This document shows positions 11,891 through 21,192 of a DNA stretch of 64,000 bases, piece by piece. The DNA is taken from assembly GCA_031180725.1 (NCBI GenBank), contig JAPSLO010000005.1:310001-374000 (forward strand). The letters run 5' to 3'. The stretch's first letter is position 1, and the number at the start of each line of letters is the position of its first letter. A program made the position numbers and the translations under genes. The notes beneath the pieces were generated by a model. The model worked only from the letters and a program-made list of their open reading frames with translations, was not told the origin of the DNA and did not search any database. Origin of the DNA: Roseomonas sp. Lineage in GTDB: Bacteria; Pseudomonadota; Alphaproteobacteria; Acetobacterales; Acetobacteraceae.

Positions 11891-13306
11891 TCAGCGCCTT
11901 GTGCGGCCCCAGCCCGGATCCTCCTGCACCATGTCGCGCAGGCCGGCGCGGTCCAGCATGGCCTCAGCCTCGCGCCAGGCAGCGCCGGCGATCTCCGCCG
12001 GGTCCAGATGCCCCGCCACGCCATCCCGCAGCAGCACCCGGCCCCCCACCATCACGTCGCGCACGTCGTGGCCATTGGCGAAATACACGATGCGCGCCAC
12101 GGGCATATTGGCCGGCACCATATGCGGCGCGGTGAGGTCCACCGTGATCACATCAGCCAGCTTGCCCGGCTCCAGGCTGCCGATCTCCTCGGCCAGGCCC
12201 AGGCCGCGCGCGGCGTCGATCGTCACCATCTCCAGCGCCTTGCCGGGCGTCATCACCGTCTCGTCGCGGAAGTGGCGCTGGTGGTAGCGGATGCATTGGA
12301 ACATGTGGCGGAACATGTCGCCGGAGCGGTCCGGCGCCGTGGCATCTGACCCAATCATAACCGTCACCCCAGCCTCGATCATGCGCGGCGCCGGGCAATA
12401 GCCGCGCACGGCGGCGATGGCGGAGGGGTTGTGCACCACGCTGGCGCCGGTGCGCTGCAGCGCCTCGATATCGGCATCCGTCAGATCGGTGCAGTGGGAG
12501 AGGAAGGCATCCGGCCCCAGCAGGCCGAACATCCGGTCCGCCATCTCGATGCTGCCGGCGCGATGACCGTCCTGGTGGAACAACGTGCCGTGCTTCCGGC
12601 CGGCCTCGCGCATGGCGCGGCCCTGGCGCTCGATCTCCGCCACCTCGGCGGGGTCGTGCTTCTCCTGCCGGTAGACCGGCATCAGGGTGGCGATGCGGAT
12701 GCCGTCCTTGCCGTGGAACTGCTCCAGGCAGGCCTCGATCGTCTCCATCTGCTGCGCGAAGGAGATGGGCCGCTCCACCCCATCCAGGCCGACATAGGGC
12801 CGCGGAAAGGGCGGGCGGGTGGCGCCCATGGCGACGATGGCGCGGATGCCCACCTGCTTCACCCCCGCCACATGCGCGACGCAGAAGGCGGGATCGTCGG
12901 AGCGCATGATGGAATCACCGCCGCCCAGCAGCGATACGCCGGTGGTGACGCCGAAGCGCAGCCGCTCGAAAGCCGCCAGCGCGGCTTCCGCCTGCCAGAA
13001 ACCAGGCGGCGAAGCGAGGGTGTAGATGATGCGGCAGGCCTCGGACCAGGCGGCGGAATCGCCATTGCCCATGGTCTTCACCAGGCCATGGCCGGCATGG
13101 GCATGGCCATCGATCAGGCCGGGCAGGATCGCCTTGCCCCGCGCCTCGATCACCTGGGCGGCGTTCGGATGCGCAGCCTCGATCTCCGCGGTGGGGCCGA
13201 CCGCGGCGATGCGGCCATCCTTGATGGCCACCGCGCCATCGCTGATCACGCGGCGCGCGGGGTCCATGGTGATCACCACGCCGCCGCGGAGGAGAAGGTC
13301 TGTCAT
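11891..13306 (-). CDS. Amidohydrolase (cytosine deaminase/TRZ-ATZ-type family)
   Basis: 471 aa, metal-dependent hydrolase of the TIM-barrel amidohydrolase superfamily. The N-terminal beta-sandwich is followed by the metal-binding DGHAHAGHG (His68, His70). Later candidates for metal or catalytic residues are FHQDGH, LSHCTDL and GSDATAPD, followed by the C-terminal composite domain GSLEPGKLADVITVD. This pattern fits deaminases and chlorohydrolases such as those acting on guanine, triazines or methylthioadenosine; the substrate cannot be assigned. Start ATG at 13306 is preferred for the typical MTDLLLRGG opening; ATGs at 13330/13327 are alternatives. It lies between two solute-binding protein genes on the same strand. 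Confidence 0.85.
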   Translation of the reverse strand: MTDLLLRGGVVITMDPARRVISDGAVAIKDGRIAAVGPTAEIEAAHPNAAQVIEARGKAILPGLIDGHAHAGHGLVKTMGNGDSAAWSEACRIIYTLASPPGFWQAEAALAAFERLRFGVTTGVSLLGGGDSIMRSDDPAFCVAHVAGVKQVGIRAIVAMGATRPPFPRPYVGLDGVERPISFAQQMETIEACLEQFHGKDGIRIATLMPVYRQEKHDPAEVAEIERQGRAMREAGRKHGTLFHQDGHRAGSIEMADRMFGLLGPDAFLSHCTDLTDADIEALQRTGASVVHNPSAIAAVRGYCPAPRMIEAGVTVMIGSDATAPDRSGDMFRHMFQCIRYHQRHFRDETVMTPGKALEMVTIDAARGLGLAEEIGSLEPGKLADVITVDLTAPHMVPANMPVARIVYFANGHDVRDVMVGGRVLLRDGVAGHLDPAEIAGAAWREAEAMLDRAGLRDMVQEDPGWGRTRR

Positions 13307-13374
13307 CTCTGCCGTGTCTTTCTTCATCATCAATGCGCCGCCGCGGCAGCGCTGCGCAGCAAGGCTATGCGGCC

Positions 13375-14970
13375 TCAATCTACCCGCACCAGCCACAGCC
13401 GCAGCCGGTTGTCCGGCGCCTGCCGCATTTCGATGCCGCGCCGCGCCGCCCAGGCGATGGGCTGCTGGAACAGCGGGACATGCGCGATCTCCTGGCGCTC
13501 TATCTGCAAGGCCTCGCGGATGAAGCGGCGGCGGCTCTCCTCGTCCGGCGCCTCGGCGGCCTGGTTGGCGAGCGCGTCGAAGCGCGCATTGCTCCAGCGG
13601 CCGTAATTCAGGCCGCCGGCCGTTGCCGCATTGGTGCGCAGCACCTCATTCACCGTGGAGTAGCTGTCGGCCAGCGGCAGCCCCGCATGGCCCAGCATGA
13701 ACATCGAGAAGTCGCGGTTCGCCGTGCGGCGCGACCACACGGCCGTCGGCTCGCTCTGCAACTGCAGCCGGATGCCGATGCGTGCCAGCATGCCGGCAAT
13801 GGCCTGGCAGGTGCGCTCGTCATTCACGTAGCGGTCATTGGGGCAGACGATGCCCACGCTGAAGCCGTTGGGATAGCCGGCCTCCGCCAACAGGCGCCGC
13901 GCGCCTTCCGGGTCGAAGGGCAGGCGCTCATTCAGGTCCCGCGGTGCCCCGGCCAGAAAGGGGCTCACCATCATCCCTGCCGGCCAGGCCTTGCCGCGCA
14001 TCACGCCACGCACCAGGCCATCCGCGTCGATGGCGCGGTAGATCGCCTCCCGCACGCGGCGGTCCTTCAGGGGGTTGCGACCCTGCACATCGGAATAGAG
14101 AAGCTGGTCGCGCTCATGGTCGAAGCCCAGATAGATGGTGCGCAGCTCCGGCCCCTCCACCACCTGCACGCGGGGATCCTGCAGCAGGCGCGGGATATCC
14201 TGCAGCGGCACCTCCACATTCGCATCGATGGCGCCGGAGAGCAGCGAGGCCGTGCGCGTCGCGGCGGAGCGGATCGGCTGGAAGGTGACGCGCGTCAGAT
14301 TGTGCGCCGGCCGGTCCCACCATTGCGCGTGCGGCTCCAGTACGGTGCGCTCATCCGGGCGGCGCTCCACGATGCGGAAGGGGCCGGTGCCATTGGCCAG
14401 CCGCGTCGCGCCGCTTTCGACCTGCTGCGCGATATTCGCCGCCTCTGTCGCGCTGTTCGCGCGGCTCCAGCCTTCATCCATGATGTAGAACTGGGTGATG
14501 GAGGCCGGCAGGATCGGGAAGGGGCGATGGGTCTCGATCTCGATCGTGTACCGGTCGGTCTTGCGCACCTCCTTGATCGCGCCGAGCAGGCCCTTGGCGA
14601 GCGAGCCCGGCGTGTTCACCCGCGCCCAGGTGAACAGCACGTCGTCGGCGTCGAAGCTCTCGCCATTGTGGAACACAACGCCGCGGCGCAGGTTGAAGCG
14701 CCAGATGGTGGGGCTGGTGCGTTCCCAGCTCTCGGCCAGCGCCGGCTCAATCTCGATGCGGTCATTGTGCCGGACCAGCGCCTCATAGACATTGCCCATG
14801 AAGGCGTTGGTGAAGGTGTGGTTGGTGGAATGCGGGTCCAGCGTCAGGACATCCGCATTATAGGCCCAGGTGAAGTTGCGGGCCATTGCCGGCTGGGAGA
14901 GCCCGATGGCCGCCGCGGCGCTCGCCGCCAGGGCCCAGTTGCGCAAGGCGCGGCGCGGCAGGTGGCGCAT
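13375..14970 (-). CDS. ABC transporter substrate-binding protein, family 5 (peptide/nickel-type)
   Basis: 531 aa, a typical length for SBP_bac_5 proteins. It has a signal peptide ending near AMA (residues 1-30) after an RR-containing start, then mature sequence NFTWAYNADVLTLDPHST and the family signature region NLRRGVVFHNGESFDADDVLFTW. Ligands of this family range from oligopeptides to opines and sugars. Start ATG at 14970 follows GAGGGAG. No cognate permease or ATPase gene is adjacent. It heads a minus-strand run with the amidohydrolase 68 bp downstream. Confidence 0.92.
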   Translation of the reverse strand: MRHLPRRALRNWALAASAAAAIGLSQPAMARNFTWAYNADVLTLDPHSTNHTFTNAFMGNVYEALVRHNDRIEIEPALAESWERTSPTIWRFNLRRGVVFHNGESFDADDVLFTWARVNTPGSLAKGLLGAIKEVRKTDRYTIEIETHRPFPILPASITQFYIMDEGWSRANSATEAANIAQQVESGATRLANGTGPFRIVERRPDERTVLEPHAQWWDRPAHNLTRVTFQPIRSAATRTASLLSGAIDANVEVPLQDIPRLLQDPRVQVVEGPELRTIYLGFDHERDQLLYSDVQGRNPLKDRRVREAIYRAIDADGLVRGVMRGKAWPAGMMVSPFLAGAPRDLNERLPFDPEGARRLLAEAGYPNGFSVGIVCPNDRYVNDERTCQAIAGMLARIGIRLQLQSEPTAVWSRRTANRDFSMFMLGHAGLPLADSYSTVNEVLRTNAATAGGLNYGRWSNARFDALANQAAEAPDEESRRRFIREALQIERQEIAHVPLFQQPIAWAARRGIEMRQAPDNRLRLWLVRVD

Positions 14971-15122
14971 CGTCGATCTCCCTCTCGGTCGGGGGAGCCT
15001 CGCGCTGCGGTCCGCAGGGCGTCAATGCCGCCGAAGGTGCCGTAACGTCCCACAGCGACAGCCTGCTGCCGCCGCGGGGTGCATCCTGCCCGCCGGCGCG
15101 GCAGCCCGGCCGGCCGTCCGGC

Positions 15123-15863
15123 TCAGAAATCCTCGAACCAGGTCACGCTGCCATCGTCGAGATCGTAGCGCGCCGCGACAATCTTCAGACGACCGTCGCG
15201 CAGCGCTCCCTGCACGATCGGGCTCTGGGTGCGGACGCGGGTCGCCACGCGCTTCGCATTGGTGACGATCGCGCGCTCCACCAGATCGGCGCCGTCGCCG
15301 CCTTCGGTCCGGGCGGCCAGCGCCGCTGGGATGATCGGCTGGATCATCTCCCCGATCACACCGGGAAAAGTCGCGTTGCGCTGCAGGACATCCACCGCCG
15401 CCGCCACCGCGCCGCAGCGCTCATGCCCCAGAACCACCAGCAGCGGGCAGCCCAGCACGCCGATGCCGTATTCGATGCTGCCCATCGCGGCGGTATCCAC
15501 GGTGTTGCCGGCATTGCGCACGATGAACAGCTCGCCCAGGCCGCGGCTGAACAGCAGTTCCGGCGGCACGCGGCTGTCGGAACAGCCGACCAGCACGCAG
15601 AAGGGCGCCTGGCCGCCCGCTAGTTCCACGCGCCGCTGCCGTCCCACGGCCGCCCCGAAAGGCGCATCGGCGACGAAGCGGGCATTGCCTTCCTTGAGCA
15701 GGGCCAGTGCCTGATCCGGCGAGAGGCTGCTGCGCGGCACCGGATCGGCCGCGACGGCGCCCCGCGGCAGGGCCAGCACCGCGCCCAGGCTCAGAGCGGA
15801 GCAGAACAGGGCACGGCGCCCCCGTGGCGGGCATGCACAGAAGGCGGTTTCGCAGTGTTCCAT
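15123..15863 (-). CDS. Exported beta-class carbonic anhydrase
   Basis: 246 aa. Interconverts CO2 and bicarbonate at a zinc site. The beta-class ligands are all present: Cys94 with Asp96 and Arg98 (GCSDSR), His147 and Cys150 (GHERCG). The protein carries an N-terminal twin-arginine-like leader (RGRRALFCSALSLGAVLALP...AVAA), so it is predicted to be periplasmic, unlike most cytosolic beta enzymes. The start is uncertain: ATG 15863 gives this form, and ATGs at 15899 and 15914 would lengthen the leader. The gene is divergent from the SIMPL-domain gene, with a 195-bp gap. Confidence 0.9.
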   Translation of the reverse strand: MEHCETAFCACPPRGRRALFCSALSLGAVLALPRGAVAADPVPRSSLSPDQALALLKEGNARFVADAPFGAAVGRQRRVELAGGQAPFCVLVGCSDSRVPPELLFSRGLGELFIVRNAGNTVDTAAMGSIEYGIGVLGCPLLVVLGHERCGAVAAAVDVLQRNATFPGVIGEMIQPIIPAALAARTEGGDGADLVERAIVTNAKRVATRVRTQSPIVQGALRDGRLKIVAARYDLDDGSVTWFEDF

Positions 15864-16058
15864 GACGTTTGGCCGTTCGTGACGTTCTCCCCGCAGCATT
15901 GTATCGAAAATCAATCAATCATGCACAAGCTGTTTCGCCCTGCTCCTGCCTTCCTCCTGCCACCGCATCGCGAGAGCCTGCCGGCACGATCCCGGTCTAG
16001 AAGGATCGGGCCGTCCGGACGGCGACAGGCGCCCGGACGGCACAGCACGGAGATATGC

Positions 16059-16763
16059 ATGCGTCGTACCCTGCTCTTCGCACCGCTGGCAGCCCTGTTG
16101 CTGGCCCCCCCTGCCCTCGCCCAGACCACACCCACGCCGGCCCCACCGCCCCTGACCGAGACCCTTCTGCATCTGGGCGAAAGCGCCGAGGTGACGCGCG
16201 CGCCGAATGAGCTGGTCGCCACGCTGCGCGCCGAATCCCGCGCCGGCACCGCGGCTGCGGCGCAGGAAGCGGTGAACCGCACCGTTTCGGCCGCCGTTGC
16301 CCGCGCCCAGGCAGCCCAGGGCGTGCGGGTTTCCACCGGAGGCTACTGGACCAACCGCATCGAGGATGGCCGCGTCTGGCATGCCAGCCAGAGCCTCACC
16401 CTGCGCGGCGGCAATGGTGCGCAGGTGCTGGAACTGACTGGCGCACTGCAAGGCAACGGTCTGGCGCTCTCCGGCCTGTCCTGGCAGCTCACGCGGGATG
16501 CCGCGCGCGCCGCGCGCGAGGAAGCCTCTCGCCTGGCGCTGGATGCGCTGCGCCGACGCGCGGAGGTGGTGGCCGAACAGCTCGGCCTGCAGGTGGCCGG
16601 GCTGAGGGAAGTGCGGATCGACGCACCGGACCAGAGCCCGCCGCCCCGTCCGATGCTGGCCATGGCCCGCGCGGCTTCCGCCACGCCGCCCGTGGCGGTG
16701 ACGGACGACATCGTGGTCAGCGCGAGCGTGCAGGCGGTGGTGGTGCTCCGCCCGAAGCCGTGA
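16059..16763 (+). CDS. SIMPL-domain (DUF541) periplasmic protein
   Basis: 234 aa with a Sec signal peptide (MRRTLLFAPLAALLLAPPALAQ) and then a proline-rich linker. The rest matches the SIMPL/DUF541 pattern: LLHLGESAEVTRAPNELVATL, an Ala/Arg-rich helix, and a final strand VVSASVQAVVVL. Proteins of this family are periplasmic or outer-membrane-associated and have been linked to oxidative stress and signalling, but no activity is established. Start ATG at 16059 has GGAG 6 nt upstream. It converges with the metallo-hydrolase gene, 6 bp between stop codons. Confidence 0.85.
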   Translation: MRRTLLFAPLAALLLAPPALAQTTPTPAPPPLTETLLHLGESAEVTRAPNELVATLRAESRAGTAAAAQEAVNRTVSAAVARAQAAQGVRVSTGGYWTNRIEDGRVWHASQSLTLRGGNGAQVLELTGALQGNGLALSGLSWQLTRDAARAAREEASRLALDALRRRAEVVAEQLGLQVAGLREVRIDAPDQSPPPRPMLAMARAASATPPVAVTDDIVVSASVQAVVVLRPKP

Positions 16764-16769
16764 AACCGG

Positions 16770-17426
16770 TCAGCGCAGGAAAGGGTTCGACCGGCTCTCC
16801 TCGCCGAAGGTCGAACCCGGCCCATGGCCGCAGAGGAAGCGCAAGCCATCCCCCAGCGGCAGCAGCTTGCGGGTGATGGAGTCGATCAGCGCCGCATGGT
16901 CGCCATAGGGGAAATCCGTCCGCCCGACGGAGCCGCGGAACAGCACATCCCCTACCACCGCGAAGCCCAGCGCGGTGGAGACGAAGACTACATGCCCCGG
17001 CGTATGCCCGGGGCAATGCAGCACCTGGAAGGGCGTGCCGGCGATCTCCACCGTCTCGCCCTCGGCCAGCCAGCGGTCAGGGGTGGCGTTGCGCAGATCC
17101 TCCGCCCCGAACTTCGCCGCCTGCGTCTCGATGGAAGAGAGCAGGAATTCGTCGCGCCGGTCCGGCCCCTCGATCGGCACGGAGGCGCCTTGCCGCGCTT
17201 CCAACTCAGCTTTCAGCGCGGCAGCGCCGCCGGCATGGTCCAGGTGGCCATGCGTCAGCAGGATGCGCTCCACCGTGAACTTCGCGCGGTCCAGCGCGGC
17301 CAGGATGCGCGGCACATCGCCGCCCGGATCCACCACCACCCCCTTGCCTGAATCGGCATCCCAGATCAGGGCACAGTTCTGCTGGAAGGGGGTGACGGCC
17401 ACCTGCGCGGCCTGGAACTTCGGCAT
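16770..17426 (-). CDS. Metallo-beta-lactamase-fold hydrolase (glyoxalase II-like)
   Basis: 218 aa. The zinc motif THGHLDHAGG is intact (His59, His61, Asp63, His64), followed by CPGHTPGHVVF and a C-terminal CGHGPGSTFGEE histidine segment, the pattern of GloB-like thioester hydrolases and persulfide dioxygenase relatives. The length is shorter than canonical GloB (about 250 aa), matching the YcbL-like branch. Substrate not determined. The gene is divergent from mtgA with a 50-bp gap. Confidence 0.88.
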   Translation of the reverse strand: MPKFQAAQVAVTPFQQNCALIWDADSGKGVVVDPGGDVPRILAALDRAKFTVERILLTHGHLDHAGGAAALKAELEARQGASVPIEGPDRRDEFLLSSIETQAAKFGAEDLRNATPDRWLAEGETVEIAGTPFQVLHCPGHTPGHVVFVSTALGFAVVGDVLFRGSVGRTDFPYGDHAALIDSITRKLLPLGDGLRFLCGHGPGSTFGEESRSNPFLR

Positions 17427-17476
17427 GGCCCAGGCGTGCCCAAGCGGAACAATGGCGTCAATGGGGGAAGGCAGCA

Positions 17477-18181
17477 GTGGGGATCACGCGGATGCGCGCG
17501 CTGCGCGCAGGCGGCTTCTGGCGGCGCTGGCTGTGGCGGCTGGCGCTGGCGCTGCTGCTGGTGCCGCCGCTGCTGATCTTGGTCATGCGCTTCATCCCGC
17601 CGGTGGCCACGCCGCTGATGCTGATCCGCCTGGCCCAGGGCTACGAACTGGAACGCGACTGGGTGCCCTATACCGCCATCGCCCCCGCCTTGGCCCATGC
17701 GGTGATCGCCGCCGAGGACAACCGCTTCTGCGAACAGACCCTGGGCTTCGACTTCGTGGAATTGCGCGGCCAGGTGGAAGCCGCCCTTGCCGGCGAGCGG
17801 CCGCGCGGCGCCAGCACCCTCACCATGCAGCTGGCGAAGAACCTGTTCCTCTGGCCCGGCCGCGACCCGGTGCGCAAGGTGCTGGAAGCCTGGCTGACGC
17901 CGCAGATCGCGCTGCTCTGGCCGAAGCGGCGCGTTCTGGAAGTGTATCTGAACGTGGTGGAGTTCGGCCCGGGTCTCTATGGCGCGGAAGCCGCGGCGCA
18001 GCGCTTCTTCAGCCGCCCCGCCCGTGCGCTGACGGCGCAGCAGGCGGCCCAGCTGGCCGTGGTGCTGCCCGCCCCGCTGCGCTGGTCCGCCGCCGATCCC
18101 GGCCCTGCCCTGCGGGAACGCGCCGGGGTGGTGCGGCGGCGCGTGGGGCAACTCGGGCCACTGCTGGACTGTACGCGGTAG
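17477..18181 (+). CDS. mtgA: Monofunctional peptidoglycan glycosyltransferase
   Basis: 234 aa, GT51 family. Polymerises lipid II into glycan strands at the outer face of the inner membrane. One N-terminal transmembrane helix (about 18-40) is followed by the catalytic core: AAEDNRFCEQ with the catalytic Glu80, GASTLTMQLAKNLFL, RKVLEAW and KRRVLEVYLNVVEFG. There is no transpeptidase domain, which separates it from class A PBPs. Start GTG at 17477 has GGGGGAAGG about 7 nt upstream. Convergent with mutL. Confidence 0.95.
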   Translation: MGITRMRALRAGGFWRRWLWRLALALLLVPPLLILVMRFIPPVATPLMLIRLAQGYELERDWVPYTAIAPALAHAVIAAEDNRFCEQTLGFDFVELRGQVEAALAGERPRGASTLTMQLAKNLFLWPGRDPVRKVLEAWLTPQIALLWPKRRVLEVYLNVVEFGPGLYGAEAAAQRFFSRPARALTAQQAAQLAVVLPAPLRWSAADPGPALRERAGVVRRRVGQLGPLLDCTR

Positions 18182-18214
18182 CGTTCCAGGGATCCGCCCC
18201 CGAAAAGCCCCAGT

Positions 18215-20041
18215 TCAGCGGCGGGCGAAGAGCTTCTCCAGCTCCGCCTTGCCCAACCGGACGAAGGTGGGGCGGCCGTGGCTGCAGGTGGCGGCCCGGG
18301 GCGTGCGTTCCATGTCGCGCAGCAGCGCCGCCATTTCCGCCCCCGTCAACCGCCGCCCGGCGCGGATCGAGCCATGGCAGGCCAGCCGTGCCACCGCCGC
18401 ATCCAGCCGGTCGGCCAGCGCCAGGGTCTCGCCCGATTCGGCCAGTTCCTCCGCCATGTCGGCCAGCAGCGGCGCGGGGTCGGGGTTGCCCAGCAGCGCC
18501 GGCAAGGCGCGCACCAGCAGGGCGCCGGGGCCGAAGCCCTCGATCTCCAGCCCCAGCCGCGCCAGCGTCTCCGCCGCCTCCAGCAGCCGCGCGACGCTGG
18601 CGGCAGGCAGTTCCACCACCGCCGGCAGCAGCAGCGGCTGGGAGCGCACCCCGCCCTCCTGAAGCTGCGCCTTGAGCGCTTCATGCGTCAGGCGTTCATG
18701 GGCGGCGTGCTGGTCCACCAGCACCAGCGCGCCATCCGGCGCCTCAGCCAGGATGTAGGTGGAGAGGAGCTGCGCCAGCGGCCGGCCCAGCGGACCATCC
18801 TCAGGGGGCAGCATCGGCTCCGGTGCCGGGGGTGGCGAGGCAGGGGCGAAGCCCAGCGGCAGGCGCGGCGCGGGCGGGCGCGGAGGTGCGGGTTGCGGGC
18901 GCCAGCCGGACCAGGGGGTGGGGGATGGCCCAGGCGGGGGTGCCACCGGCGACTCCGCCCGCGGCTCCGCGAAGCCAGCCATGACGGGTTCGGGGGCGGC
19001 TGGCCGGGCCGGCGGTGGTGGCGCGGCGGGGGCCAGGGCGGGCACCGCCGCCACCCCCACTGCCAGGGCCCGCCGCAGCGCGGAGATCAGCAACCCGCGC
19101 ACGCCATCCGCATCGCGGAAGCGCAGCTCGGTCTTCATGGGGTGGACGTTCACATCCACCGCCTCCGGCGGCAGGTCCAGGAACAGCGCCACCACCGGGT
19201 GGCGGCCGCGCGGGATGATCTCGCGATAGGCGACCAGCAGCGCGGCGCGAAGCTGCGGGTCGCGCACGGGCCGACGGTTCACCACCAGGTGCTGGTGCTC
19301 GCCGGTCGGGCGATGATGCAGCGGCGCCGCGGCCAGGCCACTGAGCGTGAGCCCCTCCCGCGCCGCCTCCACCTCCAGCGCGGTGGCGGCGAAATCCGGA
19401 CCGAGCAGCGCCAGGATGCGTTGGGCGCGGTCCTGCGGCGGCAGGTTCAGCGCCAGGCGCCCCTCATTCTCCACCCGGAAGGCCACTTCGGGCCAGGCGA
19501 GCGCCAGGCGGCGCACCGCCTCCACGCAGGCCTCGGCCTCTGTGCGCGGGGTGCGCAGAAAGGCGCGGCGAGCGGGGGTGGCGAAGAACAAGTCGCGCAC
19601 CTCCACCCGCGTGCCGCGCGGGCCAGCAGCGGGCCCCACCGGCCCCACCTTGCCGCCTTCCACCAGGATGGCATGCGCCTCTCCCCCTTCGGGGCAGGAG
19701 GTGATGGCGAGCCGTGCCACGGCCCCAATCGAGGGCAGCGCCTCGCCCCGGAAGCCCAATGTGGCGATGCGGAAGAGGGTGGCTTCCTCGGGCAGCTTGG
19801 AGGTGGCGTGGCGCTGCACGGACAGCGCCAGTTCCTCCGGCGTCATGCCGGCACCGTCATCCTCCACGAGGATCAGGCCCGAGCCGCCATCTTCCAGCGT
19901 CACGGCTATGCGGCGCGCGCCGGCGTCCAGGGCGTTCTCCACCAGCTCCTTCACCGCCGCCGCCGGCCGTTCCACCACCTCGCCGGCGGCGATGCGGTTG
20001 GCGGTGGCCTCGGGCAGGAGTCGGATTCGCGGAGTGCCCAT
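18215..20041 (-). CDS. mutL: DNA mismatch repair protein MutL
   Basis: 608 aa. The N-terminal GHKL ATPase shows IAAGEVVERPAAAVKELVENALDAGA, and DDGAGM and GFRGEAL follow. A Pro/Ala-rich linker (about residues 330-420) joins the C-terminal dimerisation domain. The metal-binding endonuclease motif DQHA(x2)E(x4)E is present (Asp443 to Glu454), as expected in lineages without MutH, so this MutL probably nicks DNA itself. Start ATG at 20041; divergent from hldD. Confidence 0.96.
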   Translation of the reverse strand: MGTPRIRLLPEATANRIAAGEVVERPAAAVKELVENALDAGARRIAVTLEDGGSGLILVEDDGAGMTPEELALSVQRHATSKLPEEATLFRIATLGFRGEALPSIGAVARLAITSCPEGGEAHAILVEGGKVGPVGPAAGPRGTRVEVRDLFFATPARRAFLRTPRTEAEACVEAVRRLALAWPEVAFRVENEGRLALNLPPQDRAQRILALLGPDFAATALEVEAAREGLTLSGLAAAPLHHRPTGEHQHLVVNRRPVRDPQLRAALLVAYREIIPRGRHPVVALFLDLPPEAVDVNVHPMKTELRFRDADGVRGLLISALRRALAVGVAAVPALAPAAPPPPARPAAPEPVMAGFAEPRAESPVAPPPGPSPTPWSGWRPQPAPPRPPAPRLPLGFAPASPPPAPEPMLPPEDGPLGRPLAQLLSTYILAEAPDGALVLVDQHAAHERLTHEALKAQLQEGGVRSQPLLLPAVVELPAASVARLLEAAETLARLGLEIEGFGPGALLVRALPALLGNPDPAPLLADMAEELAESGETLALADRLDAAVARLACHGSIRAGRRLTGAEMAALLRDMERTPRAATCSHGRPTFVRLGKAELEKLFARR

Positions 20042-20177
20042 TCAATGCAGATGCGCCAGCCGGGGCGGCGGAGCAAGGGCGAAGGGCCGGCACCGGCCTT
20101 CTCCCCCGGCGGATCCCGGTGTAACCCTCCGCCCGGCCTGCCTGCCGAGGGCGCGCCATGTAGAAGGGTGATCAGAC

Positions 20178-21161
20178 GTGCTGCTGCTGACCGGTGCCGC
20201 GGGCTTCATCGGCTCCAACCTGCTGATGCGGCTGAACGAGGCGGGCCGCGCCGATGTGGTGATCAGTGACCGGCTGGGCAGCGGCGCCAAATGGCGCAAC
20301 CTGCAGAAGCACGAGTTCCACGACTTCGTGCCAGTGCCGCGCATGGCGGAGTTCCTGGCCCGCGGCCCGAGGCTGGAAGCGGTGATCCATATGGGCGCCA
20401 ATTCCAGCACCACCGCCACCGACGGCGATGCGGTGATGGACACCAACTTCGCCGCCACGCGCATGCTGTGGGAGTACTGCGCGCGCGCCGGTATCCCCTT
20501 CCTCTACGCTTCCTCCGCCGCCACCTACGGCGATGGCGGCCAGGGCTTCGTGGATGACGACACGCCGGAGGCGCTGGCGCAGCTGCGCCCGCTGAACCTC
20601 TATGGCTGGAGCAAGCATGTCTTCGACCGCAGCGCGGTGCGCGATGCGCTGGAGGGCCGCCCGACGCCGCCGCACTGGTACGGGCTGAAGTTCTTCAACG
20701 TCTATGGCCCGAACGAATACCACAAGACCGGCATGCACAGCGCCGTGCTGACGGTGACGGACCAGGTGCTGGCCGGCGGCCCGGCGCGGCTTTTCGCTTC
20801 GGACCGCGCGGACATCCCGGATGGCGGACAGTCACGTGACTTCGTCTTCGTGGATGATCTGTGCGATGTGATGCTGTGGCTGCTGCGCACGCGGCCGGCC
20901 AACGGGCTCTACAATGTCGGCACCGGCCAGGCGCGCAGCTTCGCCGACCTGGCACGCGCCGTCTTCGCCGCGCTCGGCCGCCCCGAGCGGATCGAGTATT
21001 TCCCGATGCCGGAGAAGCTGCGCGGGAAGTACCAATACTGGACCGAAGCCAGCCTCGCGAAACTGCGCGCCGCCGGCTACAATGCGCCGATGACCAGCCT
21101 GGAGGAGGGCGTGGCGCGCTACGTGCAGGGCTTCCTGGCGCAGGAGGACCGCTGGCGCTGA
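20178..21161 (+). CDS. hldD: ADP-L-glycero-D-manno-heptose 6-epimerase
   Basis: 327 aa, extended short-chain dehydrogenase family. Converts ADP-D-glycero-D-manno-heptose to the L-glycero form used in the LPS inner core. NADP-binding TGAAGFIGSN starts at residue 5, and the catalytic Tyr142/Lys146 lie in LYGWSKHVFD. The segment MGANSSTTATDGD and the C-terminal YFPMPEKLRGKYQYWTEA are characteristic of HldD. Start GTG at 20178. It converges with the fused GmhB gene (32-bp gap) and begins the heptose block. Confidence 0.95.
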   Translation: MLLLTGAAGFIGSNLLMRLNEAGRADVVISDRLGSGAKWRNLQKHEFHDFVPVPRMAEFLARGPRLEAVIHMGANSSTTATDGDAVMDTNFAATRMLWEYCARAGIPFLYASSAATYGDGGQGFVDDDTPEALAQLRPLNLYGWSKHVFDRSAVRDALEGRPTPPHWYGLKFFNVYGPNEYHKTGMHSAVLTVTDQVLAGGPARLFASDRADIPDGGQSRDFVFVDDLCDVMLWLLRTRPANGLYNVGTGQARSFADLARAVFAALGRPERIEYFPMPEKLRGKYQYWTEASLAKLRAAGYNAPMTSLEEGVARYVQGFLAQEDRWR

Positions 21162-21192
21162 GGCGTCCGGTCGTCCAAGCCCTGCCGCGCGG

